Below are positions 25,003 through 32,437 of a stretch of 35,933 bases of DNA, in pieces. This stretch comes from a candidate division NPL-UPA2 bacterium Unc8. Lineage in GTDB: Bacteria > NPL-UPA2. Within the stretch, counting starts at the first letter, position 1. Each line of letters opens with the position of its first letter. The stretch covers positions 1 to 35,933 of the forward strand of contig NDHY01000008.1 of NCBI GenBank assembly GCA_003574845.1. The letters run 5' to 3'. Below the pieces are notes generated by a model that was given only the letters and a program-made list of their open reading frames with translations, searched no databases and was not told the origin of the DNA. The translations under genes were made by a program, and so were the position numbers.

Positions 25003-25106
25003 CTGTTTCTCTGTTTCTCTGTTTCTCTGTTTCTCTGTTTCTCTGTTTCTCTGTTTCTCTGTTTCTCTGTTTCTCTGTGCCTTTGTGCCTTTGTGCCTTT
25101 GTGCCT
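25003..25106 (-). repeat. Octamer microsatellite: nine CTGTTTCT then four TTGTGCCT-type units
   Basis: On the plus strand there are nine exact CTGTTTCT units (25003-25074), one CTGTGCCT and three TTGTGCCT units (25075-25106), all in one 8-base register. It begins 7 bases after the serA stop. In serA sense orientation the units read AGGCACAA, then AGAAACAG. The exact repetition suggests recent slippage expansion. Confidence 0.95.
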
Positions 25107-25113
25107 TTCTTCT

Positions 25114-26697
25114 TTACAGTTTTGCCGTACCTAAACTAAGGATTTCCTTAATCGCCATTATTTTCTTAAGCATTTTCTGAGGCACAGCCAACTCTAAATT
25201 GAAGACGGTTAATTCTTTTCCTTTCTTTTCCTTACGGCCTAATGTCATTGCGACAATATTCATCCCACCATCTCCAAGAATAGTTCCCAGCTTGCCAATA
25301 ACCCCCGGCTTGCTATCATGAAGCACAATGAGTATGTGCCCCCTGGGTACTATGTCAACGTGGTATCCATCCACCCTCACAATTCTCGGACCAGCATAAC
25401 TGAATAGGGTCCCTGAGAGAGAGCCTTTGACTTTCTCAGTTTCTACTTCAAGGGAAATGAGATTGGCAAATTCAAGGAGAGATTCACTTTTTTCCTCGGT
25501 TACCTTTATCTCTCTCTCTTTGGCAATTTTTAAGGCATTGACGTAATTGACCCCATCGCCCAGAGCAGGCTCCAGAAGCCCCTTCAAGATAGCAATTGTT
25601 ATCGGCTCACAATCATAGCCACTAATCTCACCACTATATTTTATTTTGACAACCAAAGTTCTTCCTTCAAGCAACTGCGACTGAAGTAGCCCTAATTTTT
25701 CAGCCAGAGCAAGATATGGCTTTATCTTCTCATACACATCCGGTTCTATGGAAGGAATGTTCACTGCATTGCGCACAATTCTTCCTTTTAAGGCATCAGC
25801 AACCTGTTGAGCAATTTCTATTCCCACCATTTGCTGGGCCTCTTCAGTTGATGCTCCAATATGCGGAGTAGCAACAAGACCTTCCATTGTTAATAACTGA
25901 CTACTCCTCGGTGGTTCATGCTCGTAGACATCCAGCGCTGCGCCAGCTACTTTTCCTGCCTTCATTGCCTCATAAAGCGCCTCTTCATCAACAATTCCTC
26001 CGCGGGCACAGTTTATAATTCGCACCCCATTTTTCATTGCCCTGAACTCCTTCTTACTAAGTAGATGCCATGTTTCATCAGTAAGAGGAGTATGAACCGT
26101 AATAAAATCTGCCTGAGGAAGAAATTCTCCTATATTAAGCAGCTCTACCCCGTATTTCTTTGCTCGTTCTGGAGAGATGAATGGGTCACAGACAATACAC
26201 CTCATTTCCATAGCCATTGCCCTCTTTGCCACCTCACTGCCAATTCGCCCCAGCCCTATTATCCCCAGGGTCTTACTCCTCAACTCTACTCCAAGAAATT
26301 TTGACCGCTCCCACTTCCCTTTCTCTTTAAGGGAAAGATGCCCCTGAGGAATGTTCCGGGAAAGAGCCAACAGCATTCCTATCGTGTGTTCAGCAGTGGA
26401 TATAGTATTCGCACCCGGAGAATTCATCACAATTACGCCATGGTCAGTTGCTGCCTCTATGTCTACGTTGTCTACTCCAGCTCCTGCTCTTCCAATTATC
26501 TTGAGAGCTTTTCCTGCCTCTATCAAATCTCTGGTTACTTTTGTTTTGCTCCTTATAATTAAGGCACTTGCATCTTTTATCCTCTCTTTTAATTCAGCAG
26601 GAGAAAGCTCTGTGGCAAGAAGGACTTCTAACCCGGATTCCTTTTCAAGTATTTTCATTCCCTCTTTGCTAATAGGATCGCTTATTAAGACCTTCAT
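25114..26697 (-). CDS. serA: D-3-phosphoglycerate dehydrogenase
   Basis: The enzyme oxidises 3-phosphoglycerate, the first step of serine synthesis. NAD-binding GLGRIG is at 148-153, and the catalytic set is Arg232 (NCARGG), Glu261 (YEHEPP) and His279 (PHIGAS). The long 527-residue form has an intervening ASB-type domain (~315-445) and a C-terminal ACT domain (~450-527), which suggests serine feedback control. Its start overlaps the aminotransferase stop by four bases, so the two enzymes are coupled. Confidence 0.97.
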   Translation of the reverse strand: MKVLISDPISKEGMKILEKESGLEVLLATELSPAELKERIKDASALIIRSKTKVTRDLIEAGKALKIIGRAGAGVDNVDIEAATDHGVIVMNSPGANTISTAEHTIGMLLALSRNIPQGHLSLKEKGKWERSKFLGVELRSKTLGIIGLGRIGSEVAKRAMAMEMRCIVCDPFISPERAKKYGVELLNIGEFLPQADFITVHTPLTDETWHLLSKKEFRAMKNGVRIINCARGGIVDEEALYEAMKAGKVAGAALDVYEHEPPRSSQLLTMEGLVATPHIGASTEEAQQMVGIEIAQQVADALKGRIVRNAVNIPSIEPDVYEKIKPYLALAEKLGLLQSQLLEGRTLVVKIKYSGEISGYDCEPITIAILKGLLEPALGDGVNYVNALKIAKEREIKVTEEKSESLLEFANLISLEVETEKVKGSLSGTLFSYAGPRIVRVDGYHVDIVPRGHILIVLHDSKPGVIGKLGTILGDGGMNIVAMTLGRKEKKGKELTVFNLELAVPQKMLKKIMAIKEILSLGTAKL

Positions 26698-27830
26698 TTC
26701 ATCAAAATCTCCTCTGCTGCTCTCACTGCCGCTCCCAACTCTACCTCATAACCAAGTTCAGAGAGTGTCATCGTAAGCGCCGCAAGCACAGAGATGACAT
26801 CAAAAGTATCAGCATAACCAAGGGTAGCAATCCGAAAGATTTTTCCTTTAAGATGGTCTTGTCCTCCGGCAATCGTCATTCCATATTTTTCACTCATTTT
26901 TTTGACGAGTAACACTCCGTCAATTTCAGAAGGAACTTTTACTGCTGTTACTGCATCTGCTGCCGTCCGGGGGGCAAACAGCTCTAACCTCAGCGCTCTC
27001 ACTGCCGCTCTCACCGCCGCTGCCAATCGGGAATGCCTCCTCCAGACGCTTTCAATTCCTTCCTCTCTAATCATCTGTAGAGCTTCATTTAAGCCAATGA
27101 TAAGAGAGATAGCAGGCGTAAAGGGGCTTTCTAAGCTTCCAATACCTTTCCTTGCTTTCAGGAAAGAAAAATAATACTTTGGCAATTGTGACTCTGCTAC
27201 TAACTTCCACCCCTTCTCACTGAGGCTGATGAAAGAAAGTCCAGGTGGAAGCATTAATCCTTTTTGTGAGCACCCAACTGTTACATCTACATGCCAGAGG
27301 TCAGGCTTATACTCCATTGCCCCCAACCCACTGATAGCATCAACAACCAATGCCGCAGAGTGTTTTGCAACAATGTTTCCAATGGACTCTATGTCATTTA
27401 CAACGCCGGTAGAGGTCTCGCACAGAGTAGTAAACACAGCTTTTATGTCAGGATTTTCGGCAAGTTTTGACTCTATTTCCTTTGGCTCAACAGCTTCTCC
27501 CCACACGACATCAACAGGAATTACTTCCACTCCATAGGCAGTGCAGATTTCCGCAAAGCGTTCGCCAAATTTCCCTCCTTTAACGACCAATGCCCGATCG
27601 TTAGGAGAAAGAAGATTACTTACCGCTCCTTCCATTGCTCCTGTCCCTGATGAGGAAAAAATAAGAACATCACTCGCAGTTTGAAAAAGATATTTCAGCC
27701 CTTCATTCACCTTAGCGAATATCTTGCGATACTCTTTAGTGCGATGATGAATTATCGGCTGGCTCATTGTTAGGAGAACTTCCGAGGGCACCGAAGTTGG
27801 TCCTGGCGTCAGCAAATATCTTTTCTGCAT
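26694..27830 (-). CDS. Class V aminotransferase (alanine/serine-glyoxylate type)
   Basis: This is a PLP aminotransferase of the AGXT/PucG-like group. LTPGPTSVPSEV at 8-19, SSGTGAMEGAVSNL, VVDAISGLG and the PLP lysine Lys191 in GCSQKGLMLPPG (numbered from the TTG one codon upstream) are visible. The family uses alanine, serine or glyoxylate. Coupling to serA suggests a role in serine metabolism, possibly in place of the phosphoserine aminotransferase SerC, but that is inference. The ATG at 27830 lies five bases after the clpP stop with GAGGT upstream. The length is 378 residues. Confidence 0.9.
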   Translation of the reverse strand: MQKRYLLTPGPTSVPSEVLLTMSQPIIHHRTKEYRKIFAKVNEGLKYLFQTASDVLIFSSSGTGAMEGAVSNLLSPNDRALVVKGGKFGERFAEICTAYGVEVIPVDVVWGEAVEPKEIESKLAENPDIKAVFTTLCETSTGVVNDIESIGNIVAKHSAALVVDAISGLGAMEYKPDLWHVDVTVGCSQKGLMLPPGLSFISLSEKGWKLVAESQLPKYYFSFLKARKGIGSLESPFTPAISLIIGLNEALQMIREEGIESVWRRHSRLAAAVRAAVRALRLELFAPRTAADAVTAVKVPSEIDGVLLVKKMSEKYGMTIAGGQDHLKGKIFRIATLGYADTFDVISVLAALTMTLSELGYEVELGAAVRAAEEILMK

Positions 27831-27835
27831 CAAAA

Positions 27836-28465
27836 TTACCTCTTTTTTATCTCTTTACTGATGATTTTATCAATCAGCCCGTATTCTTTTGCCTCTTCAG
27901 CAGACATGTAGAAATCGCGTTCGCAGTCTTCTTTGATTTTTTCTACTGACTGGCCAGTGTGATGAGCAAGAATCTCATTTAATTGGGCCTTCAGCCTTAA
28001 AATTTCCCTTGATTGAATCTCAATATCAGTTGCCTGACCTTCTGCCATCCCCATTGGCTGATGGATAAGGATGCGCGAATTAGCAAGAGACAGCCGTTTC
28101 CCCTTCGTTCCCGCCGCCAAAAGAAAGGTAGCGCCACTGGCAGCCTGGCCAACGCATATCGTTGAAACAGGAGGTTTGATGTACTGCATCGTATCATAGA
28201 TTGCCAACGTAGCAGTCACTGAGCCACCAGGACTATTAATATAAAGCTTAATATCTTTATTAGGGTCCTCGGACTCAAGGTAAAGAAGCTGAGCAATAAG
28301 AATATTAGCTTCCAAATCTGAAATAATGGATGACCCTGCCCGAATAACAGTCATTGAGCCGCCAAGAAAAATAATTCTTTCCTTAAGCAGCCTGTCAAAA
28401 AGGTCATAATGAACTCTTCCTCTCCCATCATCTTCTACTACCCCGGGCAATCTATTCAATTCCAT
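27836..28465 (-). CDS. clpP: ATP-dependent Clp protease proteolytic subunit
   Basis: A serine protease that forms the ClpP barrel and degrades proteins fed by ClpX or ClpA/C. The triad is Ser110 ([11 protein letters not shown]), His135 (ILIHQP) and Asp184 (CERDFYM). Between FLGG (34-36) and the AN of the next helix (53-54) there are about 16 residues rather than the usual ~6, so there is an insertion of about ten. The canonical Met after the catalytic Ser is absent. A strong GAGGAGGT precedes the ATG. clpX does not follow; an aminotransferase does. A CTGGTGC module is 23 bases upstream. Confidence 0.95.
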   Translation of the reverse strand: MELNRLPGVVEDDGRGRVHYDLFDRLLKERIIFLGGSMTVIRAGSSIISDLEANILIAQLLYLESEDPNKDIKLYINSPGGSVTATLAIYDTMQYIKPPVSTICVGQAASGATFLLAAGTKGKRLSLANSRILIHQPMGMAEGQATDIEIQSREILRLKAQLNEILAHHTGQSVEKIKEDCERDFYMSAEEAKEYGLIDKIISKEIKKR

Positions 28466-28488
28466 CTTAATACCTCCTCATAATTATA

Positions 28489-28590
28489 GAGCACCAGTTT
28501 AAGAACTAATTCAAAAGTTAAAAGGCAAAAGTGCAAGTTAAAAGTTAAAAGTTTGTGCCTTTTCCTGAACCCTGAATTCTGCTCCCTTTT
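28489..28590 (-). repeat. Heptad/octad region between tig and clpP
   Basis: On the minus strand there is a single AGGCACAA octad (28553-28560) after tig. TTTTAAC-type heptads follow, then ACTGGTGCTC 23 bases before the clpP start. Confidence 0.75.
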
Positions 28591-28591
28591 A

Positions 28592-29932
28592 CTACTTACC
28601 ACCAACTAATTCAATTCCCTTTGCTCCCAAATTAGCTCCCTGCCTTTCAGATAAATCAAGTTGCTTTGCCTCCTCCGGAGTAAGAACTAAAGATTTTTCT
28701 TTTTCCTCAATTTTTGCATGGCTCATGATGAACTCTATTGTCTTCTGCCGCTGCAGTTGCCACTTGAGTTCATCCTCTTTTTCTTCACCAACTTCTTTAG
28801 CGCCTAATTTAACTCTGACCTGCTGCTGCTTTTTTACTTCCTCATCAGTTATGGTAATCTTTTCTCTGCGCGAGATTTCCTCAAGAACAAGCTTTCTTTT
28901 TAATTGATGAATCGCTGTCGGGCGGAGCTCAATCCGCATAGCCTCCTCCCCCTTATACTCCTCGTCAGTATCGCTCCTTGCCCTGGCATAGAGCAATAAA
29001 TGGTTAATCTGTTCTTCTATGAGACGCGGTGGGAGCTCAACCTCAGTCTGTTCCGCTATCAAATCAATCGCCATCTCACGCAGTTTTCTTTCTGCAATGA
29101 GTGAGGCCTGAAGAGTGAGTTCTTTGCGAAGATGACCACGCAATTCATCAAGGCTTGCAAAACCTCCAAGATCGCGAGCAAAGTTATCATCAACAACAAC
29201 CAGCCTTCTTTCTTTAATTCCTCTTACCAAAACCTTATAAGCGACTTCTCCACCATCTTTATGAGCTATTTCTACTTTGCTTTCCTCGCCAACCTTGCGC
29301 CCGATAAGACTTTTTTCCACCTCTTTGGGAAGACGGTTTTGCCCTAACTGGAACAGATATTCCTTCGCCTGCTGGTATGGAGAGTCATTAACAAAAGAGG
29401 TAATCTCAACAAGCAGCCAGTCACCCTCTTTTACCGGGCGATTCTCTACGGCAAGAAAATTGGCTTTTTCCTCCTGCTTCATCCTCAGAGCTGCTTCAAT
29501 ATCTTGCTCGGTAACTTCTACTTTTTCCTTCTTCAGCGTTATTCCCCTATAGTCAGGAAGTTTAATTTCTGACAATGCCTCTACTGTTGCTACAAAGAAA
29601 AATAATTTATTTTCCTCAGGAAGTTTATTATCCGCATCTATTTTAGGGTTAGATAAAGCAGTAATTTCCTTTTCTCTCAGCACCTCCCAGTAATGCTTAT
29701 TCACTATCTCCTTCATAACTTCTTCGGCAATAGTAGCGGCAAATCGGATTTTGAGAATATTTAAAGGAACTTTTCCCTGTCTGAAGCCGGGAATCTTTGC
29801 ATTGCGAAGAAATTTACGATAGACACCCTCAAAGCAACGGTTAACTTCCTCCGGAGGTACTTCAATTCGCAGTCGGCACTGAAAATCAGGCAACCTCTCT
29901 ACTTCTGACTTTACTCCGGTAGAATTATCCAT
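28592..29932 (-). CDS. tig: Trigger factor
   Basis: This ribosome-associated chaperone and prolyl isomerase meets nascent chains. The ribosome-docking motif GFRQGK is at 49-54. The FKBP-like domain (~158-240) is somewhat short and lacks the usual FPEDYH-type loop, so isomerase activity may be weak. The helical C-terminal chaperone arms follow (~250-420). The total of 446 residues is normal. The ATG start has AAGGAG at six bases. The tig-clpP order is common in bacteria. The final GGK and stop are encoded by a GGTAAGTAGTAA-type repeat. Confidence 0.95.
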   Translation of the reverse strand: MDNSTGVKSEVERLPDFQCRLRIEVPPEEVNRCFEGVYRKFLRNAKIPGFRQGKVPLNILKIRFAATIAEEVMKEIVNKHYWEVLREKEITALSNPKIDADNKLPEENKLFFFVATVEALSEIKLPDYRGITLKKEKVEVTEQDIEAALRMKQEEKANFLAVENRPVKEGDWLLVEITSFVNDSPYQQAKEYLFQLGQNRLPKEVEKSLIGRKVGEESKVEIAHKDGGEVAYKVLVRGIKERRLVVVDDNFARDLGGFASLDELRGHLRKELTLQASLIAERKLREMAIDLIAEQTEVELPPRLIEEQINHLLLYARARSDTDEEYKGEEAMRIELRPTAIHQLKRKLVLEEISRREKITITDEEVKKQQQVRVKLGAKEVGEEKEDELKWQLQRQKTIEFIMSHAKIEEKEKSLVLTPEEAKQLDLSERQGANLGAKGIELVGGK

Positions 29933-29944
29933 TTAACTCCTTCT

Positions 29945-30820
29945 TTACTGTTTTTGAATGTAGCCCGGCGCTTTAAGATGTCTGAACAAGTAGGTCTCAG
30001 AGCTAAATATCAGGGTGGTATCCCCTGCAAGAAACTCCTCGTATGCCCTTAGTGTTCGTACAAAGCTGAAGAACTCAGGATGCTCATTAAAGGCATCTGC
30101 ATAAATAGCCGCAGCTTTTGCATCGCCTTCACCTTTTAATATCCGGCTTTCCTTCTCAGCCTCAGCCAGGATAATAGTCACCTCTCTATCTGCACCTGCC
30201 CTGAGTTTCATTGCCTCTTGTTCTCCTTTAGCACGATGTTCCTTAGATATCCGGTTACGCTCTGCTATCATTCGCGAAAAAACAGCTGCCTGCACCTCTT
30301 CGGGAAGGTCAACTCTTTTCATTCTGACATCTATTATCTCTATCCCGAACTCACGACGAGCAAGCTCATCCACATGCCTACCCACTACTTCCATAATTGG
30401 CTTTCTCCGAACACCGATTATATCCCATAGATTGTGCCGGGCAAGTTCTTCTCTCAGCCTGGAGGTAACAATACCATCTATTCTAAGTTTGGCTCCATGC
30501 TCATTTCTTACTGCTTTAAAGAACAGGTGTGGGTCAAGGATTCGCCAGCGGGTGTAACTGTCCACCACCAGCCTTTCCTTGTCAAGAGTAAGAAACTCAG
30601 CCGGGCGCACATCGAAAAACAGCGTTCTCGTTTCCATACGGTGCACCACCTGAATAAAAGGGATTTTAAAGTGCAGCCCCGGTTTGTCTATCGTCCCCTT
30701 GTACTCCCCTAACTGCAAAACAATCGCCTGTTCCGTTTCATTTATTGCAAACATCGCCTGGCTGCCAACAATCACAACGACCAGCAACAAAATCGCAACT
30801 ACCCATACTTTAGTACTCAT
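29945..30820 (-). CDS. hflC: FtsH modulator HflC
   Basis: An SPFH/prohibitin-family membrane protein that forms a complex with HflK around FtsH and tunes its proteolysis. One N-terminal transmembrane helix is at about 5-25 (VWVVAILLLVVVIVGSQAMF). The SPFH domain follows with FAINETEQAIVLQLGEY, and a long helical region (~190-240) is rich in Glu, Lys and Ala, ending in the FVRTLRAYEEFL pattern. The 291-residue length is typical. It is 14 bases after hflK. FtsH itself is at 3769-5676. Confidence 0.95.
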   Translation of the reverse strand: MSTKVWVVAILLLVVVIVGSQAMFAINETEQAIVLQLGEYKGTIDKPGLHFKIPFIQVVHRMETRTLFFDVRPAEFLTLDKERLVVDSYTRWRILDPHLFFKAVRNEHGAKLRIDGIVTSRLREELARHNLWDIIGVRRKPIMEVVGRHVDELARREFGIEIIDVRMKRVDLPEEVQAAVFSRMIAERNRISKEHRAKGEQEAMKLRAGADREVTIILAEAEKESRILKGEGDAKAAAIYADAFNEHPEFFSFVRTLRAYEEFLAGDTTLIFSSETYLFRHLKAPGYIQKQ

Positions 30821-30834
30821 TTGCCCACCCCCTT

Positions 30835-31821
30835 TTATTCAATATCGGTTAAAGGTAAGAACTGTAATATGTTACCACCGACCTCGGGGTCAATGATGAA
30901 TTTTTTGCTTTCAGTTAGGACCCTCTCTATTGTCTCCAGATATAGTCTTTCCCGGGTTACTCCTGGCGCCCTCTGGTATTCTTTGAGAAGTTGGAGGAAT
31001 CGGGCCGCATCACCTTCAGCCAACGCCACTCTTTCCTCCCTGTAGGCAGTAGCTGCCTGTGTTATCTTTGATGCCTTTCCTCTTGCCCTGGGAACCACAT
31101 CCAGAGCATATCCTTCCGCTTCCCGAATCAACCTTTCCTCGTCTGCCTTGGCGCGCACTACATCATGAAACGACTCTTTTACTTCATCGGGTGGGTCTAC
31201 CACCTGTAGCTCCACCAGGACTACATGTAATCCGGTTTGGTGGTCATCTAACAACCGCTGCAGAAAGCTCCAGACTCCCGCTTCAATCTCAGGCCGACCC
31301 TCGGTCATAGCATGATCAATATCCATATTGCCAATAATACTTCTGAGGGCAACTTCAGTATTTACCCGAAGCGCGATTTCAGGCTCTCTGGCCCGGAAAA
31401 GATATTTTACAGGGTCTACTACCTGATACTGAATTAGAATTTGCACACCAGCGATGTTCCTATCCCCGGTAAGCATCATTTCTTCTTCTAACACCCGATG
31501 GATTTTTGGCTCTCTTCCCGGGCGTTCTACCGTTCTAAAGCCGACCTCAGCCCTTCTTATTCCCGCAATGTTAACCACATTGTGTGATTCAATAGGACGA
31601 GGCAAGCGGTAGCGGAGACCCGGACCTGTCTGAGCAGTGAACCTTCCAAATCGTCTTACAATACCCGCTTCGCCGGGTCCAACAGTGTATATTCCCGATA
31701 AAAGCCAGATGACCACCACAATTGGAATAGCAATTTTAAGTAACCCAAGTATTCCTTTTGCAGACTCTAACATCTGCTTGAGTTCCTTCCCGAAATCCTC
31801 ACTACCATATCCATTAGACAT
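30835..31821 (-). CDS. hflK: FtsH modulator HflK
   Basis: The partner of HflC, a membrane SPFH protein that regulates FtsH. One transmembrane segment lies near 26-45 (LLKIAIPIVVVIWLLSG), then VGPGEAGIVRRFGRF opens the SPFH domain. The Glu/Arg/Ala-rich helix (about 230-285) and TRERLYLETIERVL follow. I start at the second ATG (31821): the strong GAGGAGGG sits seven bases before it but only one base before the first ATG. That gives 328 residues. The Gly-rich N-terminus seen in some HflK proteins is absent. A CTGGTGC module lies about 17-33 bases upstream. Confidence 0.95.
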   Translation of the reverse strand: MSNGYGSEDFGKELKQMLESAKGILGLLKIAIPIVVVIWLLSGIYTVGPGEAGIVRRFGRFTAQTGPGLRYRLPRPIESHNVVNIAGIRRAEVGFRTVERPGREPKIHRVLEEEMMLTGDRNIAGVQILIQYQVVDPVKYLFRAREPEIALRVNTEVALRSIIGNMDIDHAMTEGRPEIEAGVWSFLQRLLDDHQTGLHVVLVELQVVDPPDEVKESFHDVVRAKADEERLIREAEGYALDVVPRARGKASKITQAATAYREERVALAEGDAARFLQLLKEYQRAPGVTRERLYLETIERVLTESKKFIIDPEVGGNILQFLPLTDIE

Positions 31822-31838
31822 TTTCATCCCTCCTCAAT

Positions 31839-32036
31839 GCACCAGAGCACCAGTTACTAATTTCCAATTTCCAATTTCCAGTTACTAATTTCCAATTTCT
31901 AATTTCTAATTTTCAATTAATTTTCAATGACCCAATTACCAATTTCCAATTTCTATTTTCATCTCTTACCACTTACCACTTACCACTTTTACCACCTCCT
32001 ACTTACTACCCACCACCTACCACTTACTACCCAAGA
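31839..32036. repeat. Composite heptad element (copy 3) between tRNA-Gly and hflK
   Basis: Almost the whole 198-base gap parses into 7-base words. Read on the plus strand: CACCAGT, TTCCAAT/TTCTAAT words, the TAATTTT-CAATGAC core shared with copies 1 and 2, CCAATTT words, TACCACT three times, and CTTACTA/CCTACCA words up to the tRNA. There is no coding signal. The ACTGGTGCTC end faces the hflK start. Confidence 0.85.
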
Positions 32037-32108
32037 AGCGGGTGGTGGGAGTTGAACCCACGACATCTACCTTGGCAAGGTAGCGCTCTACCGCTGAGCT
32101 ACACCCGC
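32037..32108 (-). tRNA. tRNA-Gly (anticodon GCC)
   Basis: On the minus strand the cloverleaf starts GCGGGTG and pairs with CACCCGC at the 3' end. The D arm AGCTC...GAGC, anticodon loop with GCC, and T arm with GTTCAA are present. It is 72 bases with discriminator U. CCA is not encoded. It is the last of three tandem tRNA genes. Confidence 0.95.
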
Positions 32109-32112
32109 AATG

Positions 32113-32160
32113 CCCCTATTTCATTCTGACTCCTGAATTCTGACTTCTGGCTCCTGAGTA
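32113..32160 (-). repeat. AAGTCAG-family heptads between two tRNA genes
   Basis: On the minus strand, words such as CAGGAGC, CAGAAGT and CAGAATT in a 7-base register separate tRNA-Leu from tRNA-Gly. They belong to the module found in copies 1 and 2. Confidence 0.75.
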
Positions 32161-32186
32161 GTTAACTATCCACTATCTATTCAAAA

Positions 32187-32270
32187 TGCGAGAGGCGGGA
32201 CTTGAACCCGCAAGAGGTTTCCCTCACCAGATCCTAAGTCTGGCGCGTCTGCCAGTTCCGCCACCCTCGC
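32187..32270 (-). tRNA. tRNA-Leu (anticodon UAG)
   Basis: An 84-base class II tRNA with a long variable arm. The acceptor GCGAGGG pairs with CTCTCGC, the anticodon stem-loop is CCAGA / CTTAGGA / TCTGG, the T arm is GCGGGTTCAAGTCCCGC, and the discriminator is A. CCA is not encoded. Confidence 0.96.
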
Positions 32271-32272
32271 AA

Positions 32273-32345
32273 TACCCCCACCAGGTCTCGAACCTGGGAC
32301 ACCCTGATTAAGAGTCAGGTGCTCTTCCAACTGAGCTATAGGGGC
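32273..32345 (-). tRNA. tRNA-Lys (anticodon CUU)
   Basis: A 73-base tRNA with D arm AGCTCAGTTGGAAGAGC, anticodon stem-loop CCTGA / CTCTTAA / TCAGG, and T arm CCAGGTTCGAGACCTGG. The acceptor stem appears to begin with a G1-U72 wobble pair and the discriminator is A. Only two bases separate it from tRNA-Leu, so the two are processed from one transcript. Confidence 0.94.
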
Positions 32346-32359
32346 AAGTTACTTCTACC

Positions 32360-32388
32360 ATTTTGATATGTAAAAGAGTATCTGTCAA
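32360..32388 (-). promoter_or_regulatory. Candidate promoter of the tRNA cluster
   Basis: On the minus strand, TTGACA (32383-32388) is followed after 17 bases by CAAAAT (32360-32365, four of six matches). Transcription would start just before tRNA-Lys at 32345. Confidence 0.5.
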
Positions 32389-32437
32389 TTTATTTTTACT
32401 TATTTATCTTCCTTAAAACACCTGTATAAACGGCTTC

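Noticed and set aside
25003..25106. CRISPR-like array
   Set aside because: Units are 8 bases with no spacers between them. All other repeats in the window are 7- or 8-base tandem words or hairpins, and no cas genes are present.
24977..25180. Plus-strand open frame with a repeating Leu-Cys-Phe-Ser-Val-Ser peptide
   Set aside because: It is translated octamer microsatellite (CTGTTTCT units) running into the antisense of serA, with no ribosome-binding site.
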